The notes beneath the pieces are model-generated. The model did no database searches. It had not been told where the DNA came from and worked only from the letters and a program-made list of their open reading frames with translations. A DNA stretch of 64,000 bases, taken from NCBI GenBank assembly GCA_032719365.1, contig CM064862.1:54837840-54901839 (forward strand). The letters run 5' to 3'. A program made the position numbers and the translations under genes. Below are positions 1 to 10,626 of this stretch, piece after piece; the stretch's first letter is position 1, and each line of letters begins with the position of its first letter. Origin of the DNA: Prinsepia uniflora. Its lineage: Eukaryota; Streptophyta; Magnoliopsida; Rosales; Rosaceae.

Positions 1-188
1 TTCGGTGGGCAGTGCATCACCGAAAAGATTCTTTCCCATCAAGTTATCCACTCGTAAGCATCCTCAGGGTTTGATCCCCCACCGAAGTGTGTGGCTCCCA
101 AGCGTTGAGCCTGTTCGATACTTGCACACTCCATCTCTCTCGCGATTTCCTTGTCAGTCTGTGCTTGAGGAATTCTCCTAGGAGGCAT
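1..188 (-). pseudogene. Element C gag, N-terminal fragment
   Basis: The ATG lies at 186-188 on the minus strand and the frame opens with MPPRR, like the gag of elements A and B in this window. It continues through a CASIEQAQRLGA segment to an HCPP motif at the window edge. An in-frame stop falls after YEWIT, so this copy is broken. The rest of gag-pol lies left of the window. In this family gag forms the virus-like particle that packages element RNA. Homology to the other two gags is clear by eye. It could not be anything else unless the downstream part, not visible here, differs. Confidence 0.8.
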
Positions 189-286
189 AACCAACTGTTT
201 AAGAGGAATAGATTAGATGGCAACATTTTAAATGCCAACAGTACCAAGTACTGACCACTAATCTAACATGCTGGCCAAAACCTAGT

Positions 287-298
287 GCTCTGATACCA
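287..298 (-). other. Primer-binding site of element C (initiator Met-tRNA type)
   Basis: The minus strand reads TGGTATCAGAGC three bases inside the LTR end. This is the standard primer-binding site complementary to the 3' end of plant initiator Met-tRNA. Elements A and H carry the same site at the equivalent place. Confidence 0.85.
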
Positions 299-1659
299 AG
301 TTGACAGGATCCGCCCCGATCCCCCTGGGACCACATGGGGACGTGCCCTACTCCCGTCTGACACCCAAATAAAACATACCAATTTTACCCTTAAAGAAAA
401 TCAAATGCATAAATATCCAAATTTAAGTCATACATAATATCCGAATACAAATAGCGACATACAAGGGATGTTTTCCAAAAACGAATTATTGAGCACGACT
501 CTAGAACACTCTACGTACCAACCTACCCAGCTGTGGGTTCAGGTGCGCAACGTAAACCTATGTCTCTACCTCAGGGTACTCTTCTGCCTCAGTAGCACAG
601 CCTGGAGGGGTGCACAAAACATTAAGGGTGAGTGGGCCAAAACTCAAGGCTTTATAAACAGTTCATCAATTTGAAAACATATAGTTTTACCCCTCCGTTT
701 TCCAAACATGCATGCATCAGTACCAAAACCATAATATCATATCAAATAAGCAAAATCAACATAATATAAACATAATAATAATTCCAGTCACTGCACTATA
801 CATCCCAACCCTGATATCCCAGATATCTGACGTCCCAGACGTCCAATAAGGTCACAGTCCCAAGGCTACGTGTGCCACTCAGGGTCTCAATCCCATGTCC
901 AATCCCCGAACCCAGTCCAGGTATGGTATCCCAGATGCCTGACGTCTGAGACGTCCAATAATAGCAATCCTGCTCCTGAGTCATCCTATAGTCCGGTCCT
1001 TCCGTAGAATGACCCCTCGCAGACATTGCGCCGTGACCACTCCGGGGTACCCACATCCGGAAGAGACAGTATCACACGGTTAGATCTATACATTGCAGTA
1101 CTATAGATAATCACCAATATCCTCAACATATATGTATATGACTCAAAATCATGCTTAAATTAACCAGACGGGCCGCATGCCCAAAATACCGTAAATCGTG
1201 CCATATTCATTAATCAAGATAATCATATTCTTTTGCGTGAATCACACATATATATATAGAAGAGAAAACAGTTATGCATGCACGGGTTTAATGAAACCAA
1301 AGGCCCACTCACAGTACAATCCTGCTGCAGTCCAAACGTATACCCCTGTCCTGGTACTATTGTACGATCCCTGTCATGTCCAAAGTATACGTAAAGGTCA
1401 CTATAAGTATCTAACATTCAACCATGAAACCTTAGGCTAAAACCAGCCTGGGAAAGCCACCCGAATGCGCTTCTCAAGGTAATAAACCTCATTTTGACCA
1501 ATTTAACAATCTCCTATCGACCCGAAACCACCGCCATTGGATTCGGATCGTCGAAACTTAAAGAATGGTGGTGGTCCCACCTGAAACACTGTTCACACGT
1601 ACCCCCACGCGCCGGTCAACGCAGAAACAGTACCTGCTGACGTCATCTGACAGCTCTCA

Positions 1660-1925
1660 GGTCTGACATGTCAAACTCTGACAAGTGCCACGTGTAAACA
1701 CGTGATTGGTCCATGTCACGGCTCTGTCAGTGCCACGTGTCAGATCTGACATGTGCCACGTGTTAGCATAGCACTGGTCCACGTCACTGACATGTCAGTG
1801 ACACATGGCAGCCCCTGATTGGGCCACATCACTAACATGTCAGTGCTGATTGTGCACTGACATGTGACACGTGTCGACTGCCGATTGGGCCACGTCACCT
1901 GACAGATCTGACAGGGTGCCACGTC
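1660..1925. promoter_or_regulatory. G-box / C-box cluster in LTR C
   Basis: Five CACGTG cores, mostly as GCCACGTGT, plus GACGTC and several TGACATGTCA-like palindromes lie within about 270 bp. CACGTG and GACGTC are classical binding cores for plant bZIP and bHLH factors. The clustering is visible. Activity is inferred. Confidence 0.5.
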
Positions 1926-2683
1926 ATCATCTCCTATATCGCGACGGGTCGACCCGTTTCTCTGAAACCGGGTCGTTCAGACCCGCGATCTGACCCAGCC
2001 GTTATTCCGTCATTTCTTAACCATTTTAGTCCTAATTTAACCCTAAATGATCGTCTAACTCCCAGTAAGGGTTCTAACTAAACAAAAATAATAAACAAGG
2101 GCTAGATCCATGGCTTTACCTCGAAAAACTGTGGCTGGTTTTTTAGCCGCTGCTAACTCTCAGTTCAGGTCACCACTGGCCTCGAAAACAGGTTCTAAAA
2201 GCTATTCTCGGTCCCTAGAAGTGAATATAATCATTAGGAATCGAAAACAAACGTTGAAAACCCAGCTTCCATTTCTGAGTTTCAACATGGTTTCGGGTTT
2301 GAAAACAGCTTACCTCACCGCCGTGTCAGCCGTGGTTTCTCCTCCCTACGCCGTCGTCTCTCAGCCCTTACCAACTTGGTCTCTCACACACGAACACAGA
2401 GGACATGGTGATGAGCTGGTGTGTTTGTTCAAATGAGTCGTGTGTGTGTTTCGGGTAGGAAAATATACAAAACGAAAAAAAGAGATGATGGACCAGATGA
2501 GAGGGATGGAGGGTCTAGATTAAATCTTGGAAATGAGATCAACGGTGTAGATGAAATTTGGGGGTTTAGATGGATGGCTGAGAATAAAAGGAGGGATTTA
2601 AATCCTATTTAAATGCTTAGTGGAGACCTTAGTTGTTAATTACTTAATTAATGGAACATGATCCAGATCTGAATCAAGCCAAC

Positions 2684-2709
2684 GGATGAGTGACACTTGT
2701 CACTCATCC
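2684..2709. promoter_or_regulatory. 26-nt palindrome in LTR C
   Basis: The 12-nt arm GGATGAGTGACA and its exact reverse complement flank a 2-nt centre (CT). The same palindrome occurs in the LTRs of A, B, E and H. The inner part TGACA-NN-TGTCA resembles TALE homeodomain target palindromes. Function is inferred. Confidence 0.6.
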
Positions 2710-4119
2710 AAGTGTCCCCTAACCACTTTCCCACTACTTCAGAATTAATTACTTGATTAACACGATTTTCGAGACATAAACTTTCTCGATTTCACGTTTC
2801 AGACCATAACTTTTCCGTACGAAGTTCGATTTCGGCTTGCCGCTTGTCTATGGACTCGTGACGTCCCTATCTACGTCATGGTCACAGTTGCAAGTCCAAA
2901 ATAGTCCCTAAGAACAATCAACATAATATGAACATAATAATAATCCCAGTCACTGCACTATACATCCCAACACTGATATCCCAGATATCCGACGTCCTAG
3001 ACGTCCAATAAGGTCACAGTCCCAAGGCTACGCGTGCCACTCAGGGTCTCAATCCCGAGTACAATCGCCAAACCCAGTCCAACTATGGCATCACAGATGC
3101 CCGATGTCCCAAACGTTCAATAATAGCAATCCTGCTCCTGAGTCATCCTACGGTCCGGTTCTTCCGTAGAATGGCCCCTCACAGGCATTGCACCGTGACC
3201 ACTCCGAGGTACCCACATCCGGAGGAGACAGTATCACACGGTTAGATCTATACAGTGCAGTACTATAGATAATCACCAATATCCTCAACATATAAGTATA
3301 TGACTCAAAACCATGCTTAAATTAACCAGACGAGCCTCATGCCCAAAATATCGGAAATCGTGCCATAGTCTTTAATCAAGATAATCATATGCTTTTGCGT
3401 GAATCACACATATATATATAGAAGTGAAAACAGTTATGCATGCACGGGTTTAATGAAATCAAAGGCCCACTCACAGTACAATCCTGCTGCAGTCCGAACG
3501 TATACCGTTGTCCTGGTACTATTGTACGATCCCTGTCATGTCCAAAGTATACGTAAAGGTCACTATAAGTCCCTAACATTCAACCATGAAACCCTAGACT
3601 GAAACCGGCCCGGGAAAGCCACCCGAACGAGCTTCCCCAGGCAATAAACCTCATTTTGACCAATTTAACAATCTCCGATCGACCCGAAACCACCGCCATT
3701 GGATCCAGATCGTCGAAACTTAAAGAATGGTGGTGGTCCCACCTGAAACACTGTTCACACACGCCCCCACTCGCCGGTCAACGCAGGAACAGTACCTGCT
3801 GACGTCATCGCTGACGTCATGCTGAATTAATTAATTGTCCCCTAACCACTTTCCCACTACTTCAAAATTAATTAATTGATTGGCACGATTTTCGAGACAT
3901 AAACTTTCCCAATTTCACGTTTCAGACCATAACTTTTCAGTACGAAGTCCGATTTCGGCGTGTCGTCTGTCTATGGACTCGTGACGTCCCTATCTACGTC
4001 ACGGTCATAGTTGCAAGTCCAAAATAGTCCCGAGACAAAAGACAACTTTTTCCCTTCCCTAAGGGTAAAATGGTCATTTCACATTAAGATAATATTTTAT
4101 AAACGTTCGGGGCGTTACA

Positions 4120-4691
4120 CTAGGCATCTAGGATGGCGAGGATGGGTATTTGGTAAACATGAATTATTGAATTTATGAAATGCTTTTTTTGTGTTTATGG
4201 ATTTGGGCAGTGACCCACATGGACTTGGATTTGGATTTACGAATTTTGGTGTTTTGTGGTTTTGGGCTAAGTTCCCACTTATTCTTGGAGTTTATGGTTT
4301 TGGGCTAAGGCCCTAATGATTTGAGAAAAAGAAATGACTTTGGTTTTGTAAACGGTTTTTATTATGTTTGAATTAACTGGTTTTGTATGCATGCATAGTT
4401 TTAAGTGAAGGGCATAAATGTCTTCTTATGAATTGTGTTTTATTAAATGATTTATTTTCGTCCACTCACACTCTATTAATGGTTTTTAATGCCCTTCAGG
4501 TTGATCGCGGATGCTGTAGCAGAGACTGAAACCTCACATTCCTCGGTAGATCCTGGCGCACTCTGGGATTGGGCTCAAGATTTTGGATTATCCCTTGTCT
4601 AACCTTTGTGTTACCTCGTGTGGTACGTGGGTTAGATGGGAGCATGGAACATCCCATGTTAATCCCGGGGGGATTGGGATGGGTCGTGTGA
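4120..4691 (+). repeat. Element D: 3' portion of a plus-strand Tekay-type LTR
   Basis: The segment resembles the 3' part of solo LTR E (about 16330-16803), including the GCTGTAGCAGAGAC stretch and the end GGGGGGATTGGGATGGGT. It ends at 4691 in GTGTGA, a decayed form of the usual CTGTCA. Element C was inserted into it at 4119/4120, so its 5' part should lie left of C, outside the window. It joins B's integrase reading frame directly at 4692. Whether D is a solo LTR or the end of a full element cannot be decided here. Confidence 0.75.
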
Positions 4692-5100
4692 TCGTGTCCT
4701 AGGAATTTTGAACACAAAGTCCATAGTGATGTGGTCTCATTTCCACTCAAGGATCAAAAGTGGCTGCATCGCTCCATATGGTCTCTATCTCTCAGCTTTG
4801 ACCGATTGGAATATCAAACATCGGCTAACATACTTAGCAATTTCTCGTTTCATACTTGCCCACCAATAATGCTCTCTAAGTGTACGATACATCTTTGTTC
4901 CTCCCGGATGCATCACATATGCTGAACTATCGGTTTTCTCAAGTATCTCGGCCCTCAACTCTGCATGTGTATGTACACACAATCGACCATTTTTCAGTGA
5001 GGCTTCATTGTCATTGTTAGAGAAATCATGTCGGTCACCTGCTTCAACTTTCATCATCCAAATACACAAGATAGGATCTTAAAGTTGAGCCTCAAAAATC
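4692..5100 (-). pseudogene. Element B integrase, N-terminal fragment
   Basis: Minus-strand translation gives the HHCC zinc-binding region of a gypsy integrase (HPGGTK, LREHYWW, then CLIFQ where CLICQ is usual, so the last zinc-ligand cysteine is lost). In a shifted frame it continues to the first catalytic aspartate block (MDFVFKIPRTRS), where insertion D interrupts it. Frameshifts and stops make it non-functional. The same region of element A (16840-17150) is the best internal comparison. Confidence 0.85.
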
Positions 5101-5943
5101 TGGTCAATCAGAATGGGTCTCACATGGAAGCTAGCCAACAGAGCACCCTCACCATCTACTCCAAGCATAACTCCCGCTCGTCGGAGTTCCACTATTAAAG
5201 GCAGATACACCACCCATAGATGAGCTACTAAACTTGCAGACTTTCTGCTCAAGGCGTCTGCTACCACATTTGCCTTTCCGGGGTGATACTCGATCGGACA
5301 ATCATAGTCTTTGATGAGTTCCAACCATCGTCTCTATCTCAGATTTGATTCCTTCTGAATGAAAATATGTTTGAAACTTTGATGGTCTGTAAAAATCATG
5401 CACCTCTCCCTATACAAGTAGTGTCTCCAGATTTTCAGGGCATTGACCACTGTCGCTAACTCTAAGTCATGTGTAAGGTAGTTGGCCCCGTGTGGCTTGC
5501 ACTGTTAGAAGGCATAAGCAATACCTCTCCCGTGCTGCATCAGCATGCAACCCAAGCCTTGCAATGATGCGTCACTGTATACCTCGAACTCCCCACTGTC
5601 ATTTGGAAGAGCTAACACTAGTGCAGAAGTCAACAGTCTTTTCAGTTGTTGGAAACTTCGCTCACAGTGTTCATTCCAAATGAACTTAACCCTTTTCCTG
5701 GTCAAGCGGTTTAATGAAGCAGTAATCTTAGAAAAATTCTCTACAAAACGTCGGTAATATCCAGCTAATCCCACAAAACTTCATACCTCTGTAACGGTCT
5801 TCGGTTTCTCCCAGTTGGTCATTGATTCTGTCTTTTGGGGATCCACACTAATCCCCTCACCAGTCTCAATTTCTTTTCATGCGCTCTAGCACTCTTCGAG
5901 TATACCAATATGTCATCAATACACACGATGAAAAACCGATCCA
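5079..5943 (-). pseudogene. Element B RNase H and C-terminal reverse transcriptase remnant
   Basis: Reading leftward from 5943 come the IDDILVYSKSARAHEK block of reverse transcriptase, a GLAGYYRRFVENFS connection segment (5774-5700), the RNase H start with SDASLQGLG (about 5580), and the tether with HPGKANVVADALSRKS (about 5280). Compared with element A, roughly 90 bases of the thumb region are missing near 5860. Several frameshifts occur, so no protein can be made. In life this part of pol copies the RNA template and removes it. Confidence 0.85.
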
Positions 5944-7012
5944 AGCATGACTAGAGCCAGTTCAAACATTTAGAGGCCTAGGGCAAAAATAAAAAATGGG
6001 CCTTCAATTCACATACTTACTTATTGAAAATGTAAATTTTATAAATTGATTATATTATATTTATATTAAGAAGCATCGTTAAAATTTTTGTTAGGGAAAA
6101 ACTCATTGAGACAAAACCCCAAACAAAGGAAAAAGAGTACGTCATGTCCAAAACATTACATTTAATTTTTTTAAAACAAATCTTCTACTTTTTTTATGAA
6201 ACCAGTAAGCAATTTACAACTTTATACAAACTTCCATATTTAATACAAGAATGTAATTAAAAATTGTTAAATTAAGAACCTAAGTAGCAGTGATCTTATC
6301 AGTTTAGGTGAGTTCCTTGAAGTTTTTCTAGCATGCGAAAAAGATTTAATTAAGGATTCAAAGGCACCAAAAAAAACTAAAGAGGCACAATTTCTAATTT
6401 CTAACAAAGAGGAAGAACTGACCTGCCATTTGTAATGTTAGATTCGTGGCTTAGACTCATAACATTGGTCCTTTGATTATATGAAAGGGCATTCCCGTCG
6501 TAAAAAACTACAATATCTATAAGGGAAAGTTGTCAAATGGAAGTGTTCAATCAAGGAAAATGTAATAGGAATTCTATTAAATTAAATTACTTCTTTTTGA
6601 AGTTTGTAACTTAGGAATATCTCGGGTAGAGCTTTCAGAAGGGAAGGTGAAGAGGCCTGGATGTCTCCGACTGGAAAAGTAAATTGTTGAGAACTTGAGA
6701 TTAGGGTTTGAGAGTTTGAATGAGATTGCAAAAAATTAAAAATTTAGAACAATTGAAAATTTGAGATTGAATGAGATTGATATTTAACCTTGGAACATTG
6801 AATTAGAACATTGAAACATTGCTCCTTCTTCTTGGAACTTTGAAGGAGATTCTCCTTCTATTTCCTGCTCACTAGTATCCCCTGTCCAAATTATCATTGA
6901 TCTTCCTATTTTTTTAAACATAAAAAAACACTTAATTTTGGGCCTTCCAACATCTTTGGGCCCGGGGACTATGCCCCTCCAGCCCTCCCTATTGGCTGGC
7001 CCTGAGTATGAC
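5944..7012. mobile_element. Non-autonomous hAT-type transposon in B's reverse transcriptase
   Basis: The element itself is 5952-7004 (1,053 bp). Its ends are TAGAGCCAG (left) and, on the other strand, CAGGGCCAG (right), an imperfect terminal inverted repeat. It is flanked by the 8-bp duplications AGCATGAC (5944-5951) and AGTATGAC (7005-7012), differing at one base. Eight-bp duplications with CAGGG-type ends are typical of the hAT superfamily. Removing it with one duplication copy brings B's reverse transcriptase frame together at the codons before IDD. It encodes no recognisable transposase. Confidence 0.85.
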
Positions 7013-8060
7013 CGAAATACTCTGTTCATCAAATCCAAGTGCATTAGTCAATCCAAATGGCACCACCAGAAAAGCATAGTGACCATATCTTGTCAGGAAA
7101 GCCTTCTTCGGAACATCTTCCTCCGCGATCCTCAACTGATGGTACCTCGATCTCAGATCAATCTTTGAAAAGTACTTAGCCCTTCTCAACTAGTCAAACA
7201 AGTCATCTATCCTTGGCAAGGGATACTTATTTCTTACCGTCACTTTATTGAGGTGCTGGTAGTCTATACACAATCGAAGACTACTATCCTTCTTCCTCAC
7301 AAACAACACTGGAGATCCCCAAGGCGAAGCACTAGGTCGGATAAACCCTATATCCACCAACTCCTGTAACTGAACCTTTAGTTCTCTCAATTCGGCTGGT
7401 GGTATACTATATGGTGTATGTGAAATGGGTCTCGTACCTGGAAGAAGCTCAATATTGAAATCGATCTCCTGGTGCGGTGGTAGTCCCGGTAAATCTTGTG
7501 GAAACACATCCGGAAATTCACACACCACTGGTATATCCCCAGTTCTCTCTAACGTAGCTTGACTATCCATTACATGGGCCAAATAACATTGATAGCCTTT
7601 CTTTAGTAACCTTTCTGCGCCTAACGCTGACATGACTCCGGAGGGTTATATCCTTTGATCTCCCTGAAACACCGTCACGGGTAATCCTAGACACCAAAAG
7701 GTCACTCTCTTATCGTAGCACTCTATAGAGGTACGATGATAAGTCAGCCAGTCCATCCCAAATAAAGACATAAAAATCAAGTAGCTTCAGCAATATAAAG
7801 TCTGCTACCAAATCGACCTCTCCAATCCTTACCAGACAATACCTCAAGACTTTATTCATAGTATATAACTTCCCAGTCGGCGTACTTATGCCCATATCAT
7901 AATCAACCGCAGACACCTCGAGGTCTGCCAACAATGCACTAAATGAGTGTGCGCCTCCCGGGTCTATTAGAACATGTACATCCTGGTCTAAGATAGGAAT
8001 GGTGCCTGTCACCACCTTAGGAGCTGCTCTAGCCTTCTGCTGGGTCACTGCAAACACTCG
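7013..8060 (-). pseudogene. Element B protease and N-terminal reverse transcriptase
   Basis: From 8057 leftward is an aspartic protease domain whose active-site motif reads LIDPGGAHSF where element A has LMDSGATHSF, so the catalytic D-S/T-G triplet is altered. From 7633 leftward is the reverse transcriptase fingers region (EIDFNIELLPGTRPISHTPY, LRLCIDYQHLNK, PLPRIDDLFD). It continues to KIDLRSRYHQLR and the PFGLTNA block near 7060, where a short deletion shifts the frame before the hAT insertion. The domain order protease then reverse transcriptase matches Ty3/gypsy. Between the two, 7634-7709 is out of frame. Confidence 0.88.
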
Positions 8061-9036
8061 GGCATATGGTCCAACTGCTCAACCACGCCCTTGTGCTCCC
8101 CAGTATCCTCCTCTAGCTCCTCGGCAGCCAGTCGCATCTGAAGCTGTGCTCGGAGTCTGCTCTGCTGCACTGTTACCTGACCACTACAGGCACTCCCTCC
8201 TAAAATGACTTGGTTCTCCTTATATAAGGAAAGTCAATGGCCTCGGCCTACTAGTAGACCCTACCGAAGTACCACTGGCCTGAGAAGACTACGGCTCTAT
8301 AACCGGACCTCTAGGTACTCCCGTACCTGCCTGATCGACCATTGCCTGATAACAGCGCTCTGCCACTGTAACGACCACTCTTCGGAGCCCTCTAGCTCGA
8401 AGGTCCAGCATATGAACAATCTCTGCGTCGTCCATCCCAAAAAGACTACTGCCGGGTTAACCAGCTCTCATCAACTATCACCGCAGCATCCGTCCACTCC
8501 CTCAATGTAGCAAAGGAGCCTGATGTAACCATGGCCCGGATCTCTCCACGCAGGTAGAACACAAACCGGCAACACTTGTTAGCCTCAGTCCCCACGAATC
8601 CAGTCGCAAATCGAGACAACCTCTGAAAGCACTGCTCATACTTGGCTACTGTCATATTCCCGTGCTGAAGCTGTAAAAACTCAGCCTTTATGGAATCCCT
8701 GAATGATCAGGGGTAGTATTGCTCTAGAAACCGTTCCTTGAAGGCTTCCCATGTCACTGTCATAGAGTCCTAGCCCGGCAACTCCAGTGTGTACCACCAC
8801 TCGTGAGAATCTCCGTCCATCAAGAAAGTGGTTAGCAAGACGTGATCCTCTAGAGGGTATGACATCACGGTGAAGATCTTCTCGAGCTAAAGTATCCATT
8901 GGTGAGTATCCTCAAGAGAGGATTCACTACTAAAAACTGTAGCACCCAGACGATGTGCTCACTCAATACTCGAACTCCCTGCATCTCCAACGAGATCAGC
9001 ATCAAGCCATAGAGGGGGTACTCGTCTCAGAGGCAT
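8061..9036 (-). pseudogene. Element B gag remnant
   Basis: The gag start codon is at 9034-9036 on the minus strand (MPLRRVPP). Recognisable gag pieces follow, including the block at 8655-8446 (MTVAKYEQCFQRLSRFA), which matches VAEYVETFLMLSRFA in element A. Many frameshifts and stops are present and the zinc-knuckle region near 8150 is not readable in one frame. Element A's target duplication CATAA (9034-9038) covers this start codon, so A cut B between its leader and its gag. Confidence 0.8.
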
Positions 9037-9038
9037 AA

Positions 9039-10611
9039 TGTAACGACCCGAACCAAGAATAATAATATTTTAATGTAAAAAGACTATTTTGCCCCTGAAG
9101 GAGGGGAAACTTTGACTTTTGACCCGGGAAATAATTTGAACTTTGACCCTTGACTATGATGTAGATCGGGACGTCACGAATCCGTAGGCAGGCAGCACGT
9201 CGAAATCGGAGTTCGTATGAAGAAGTTATGGTCACAGAAGCGTTTTAACGGAATTTACGAACCGAGAACAACGGAATAAAATATTAATTAATTATGGGAA
9301 TCCGTGCCAAACTCAGATTTAAATCAAACCAGCGGATGAGTGACAAGTGTCACTCATCCAAGTGACTACTATTCCCACAAAGTTGGGTCTACTCCTATAG
9401 GTCCATATTTAAACATTTTATTTCCTCTCAACTAACCCTAGCCATTGGATTTCTGCCCAAGTTAATCCCAGCCCTCCATTCCCTCTACTTTTTCTTCATC
9501 ATGCAAGATCATTCCTCGGGAATAGTGCCCGGGATGCGTTTTTTAGGCGGATCTGTTCTAGGGTCTTGGTATAGAAGTTATAGGGTCCTTAAGTAACACT
9601 CAGGTATATTAATACAGGTTTTAGCGATCGTTGAGCAGCAAGGATCGAGTGTGAGTGGGCTGTTTGATTTATAAAAGGCTTGCATGCATAAACTGTTTTA
9701 CTATTTCCACTTATGATTTCGATGAGTCTTATATGAAATGTTTATATCTGTTATTACAATGTTTTGGGCATGAGGCCCGTCAGGATTATATGTGGATTTT
9801 GTCTGGGATGTCCGGGGGGACATAGGGTAAACTATACTGTTATTGTGTTGTACTTTCCTACCTGTCTATATTGTCTCCTCCAGGGAGGGTCGTTGGCCTG
9901 GGTGGACCCTGGAATAGTCACGGGGCCCTGACTGAGTGGAGTTGACCCCCGTTGGGCTGCTTACTCTCAGGAAGGCATGTTCATATACCTCGGGTAGTAA
10001 CCGGGATACCGGGAGCTGATGTACCTAGAAAGTCTTGGGTGTGAGACCCTGAGTGGCAACGCGTAGCCTTAGACCGTGACATCATTTGGGTTGGGTTTTA
10101 CAGTGCACTGATATGTTAGTTTATCCTTTCGATTATTTTAATAATTCTGTGATTACGATTTCATTATAACATTATGTTTTCACTGCATGCAAGATTGGGA
10201 AAACGGAGGGGTAAAACCTTATGATTTATATTATTCCTAGATTGATTTATAAACTATTATTTTGGCCCATTCACTCTTTCTTTTACTGACCCCTCCAGAC
10301 CCTGACACGGAGATAGAGGAGGAGGACCCAGAGGAGGAGGAAGAGGCTTAGTTGCTTAGTTGTGCACCTGTACACCCACTTGTGGGTAGGTTGAGCACTG
10401 AATAATGTACTCTCACTATTGTGCTCACGTGTTGTTATTTTACTATCCTTTGTCTGACAGTATCGCTTTAAACACTGTTGTTGTACGCTATCTATCTATT
10501 TGAGTATTCAGTTTTTATTTAAGGGTAATTTTGGTATGTTTGGAGTCATTGTCAGACGGGAGCGGGGCACGTCCCCGGGTGGTCCCAGTGGGATTGGGAC
10601 GGGTCCTGTCA
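9039..10611 (+). repeat. 5' LTR of element A (internally deleted)
   Basis: It is 1,573 bp long against 2,592 bp for the 3' LTR. The missing part corresponds to 18668-19688 of the 3' LTR (1,021 bp). The junction lies in CCTC, present at both deletion edges, which suggests microhomology-mediated loss. Outside the deletion the two LTRs align closely. Contains the palindrome at 9334-9359. Confidence 0.93.
9334..9359. promoter_or_regulatory. 26-nt palindrome in A 5' LTR
   Basis: Perfect 12-nt arms (GGATGAGTGACA and reverse complement) around the centre AG. Repeated in the 3' LTR at 18484-18509. Confidence 0.6.
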
Positions 10612-10614
10612 GCT

Positions 10615-10626
10615 TGGTATCAGAGC
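10615..10626 (+). other. Primer-binding site of element A
   Basis: TGGTATCAGAGC begins three bases after the 5' LTR end and is complementary to the 3' end of plant initiator Met-tRNA. Confidence 0.9.

Larger units (their letters stand above)
753..4031 (-). repeat. Tandem duplication inside LTR C (2,162-bp unit, second copy deleted)
   Basis: The sequence from 753 to 2914 is repeated from 2915 with an offset of exactly 2,162 bases at several anchor points (785/2947, 811/2973). Near 3812 the second copy jumps about 1,038 bases, after which the offset becomes 1,123-1,124 until about 4031. The second copy therefore lacks the G-box cluster and the palindrome. The copies differ by scattered substitutions, so the duplication is not recent. 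Confidence 0.85.
302..4119 (-). repeat. 5' LTR of element C (Tekay-type, 3.8 kb)
   Basis: On the minus strand the LTR starts TGTAACGCCCCG (at 4119) and ends GGATCCTGTCA (at 302), followed by the primer-binding site, so this is the 5' LTR of a minus-strand element that runs off the left edge. Length is 3,818 bp, much of it from an internal tandem duplication described separately. The base just outside the right end begins CTAGG, the expected position of a 5-bp target duplication whose partner is outside the window. Scattered short open frames inside show no family similarity. The LTR holds a G-box cluster (about 1660-1925) and the 26-nt palindrome at 2684-2709. Confidence 0.85.

Noticed and set aside
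287..298. tRNA-like sequence (GCTCTGATACCA) at several places
   Set aside because: These are retrotransposon primer-binding sites. No cloverleaf surrounds them.
2110..2436. 108-codon open frame inside LTR C
   Set aside because: It lies wholly in LTR sequence, has low-complexity composition and no family similarity. The second LTR copy lacks it.
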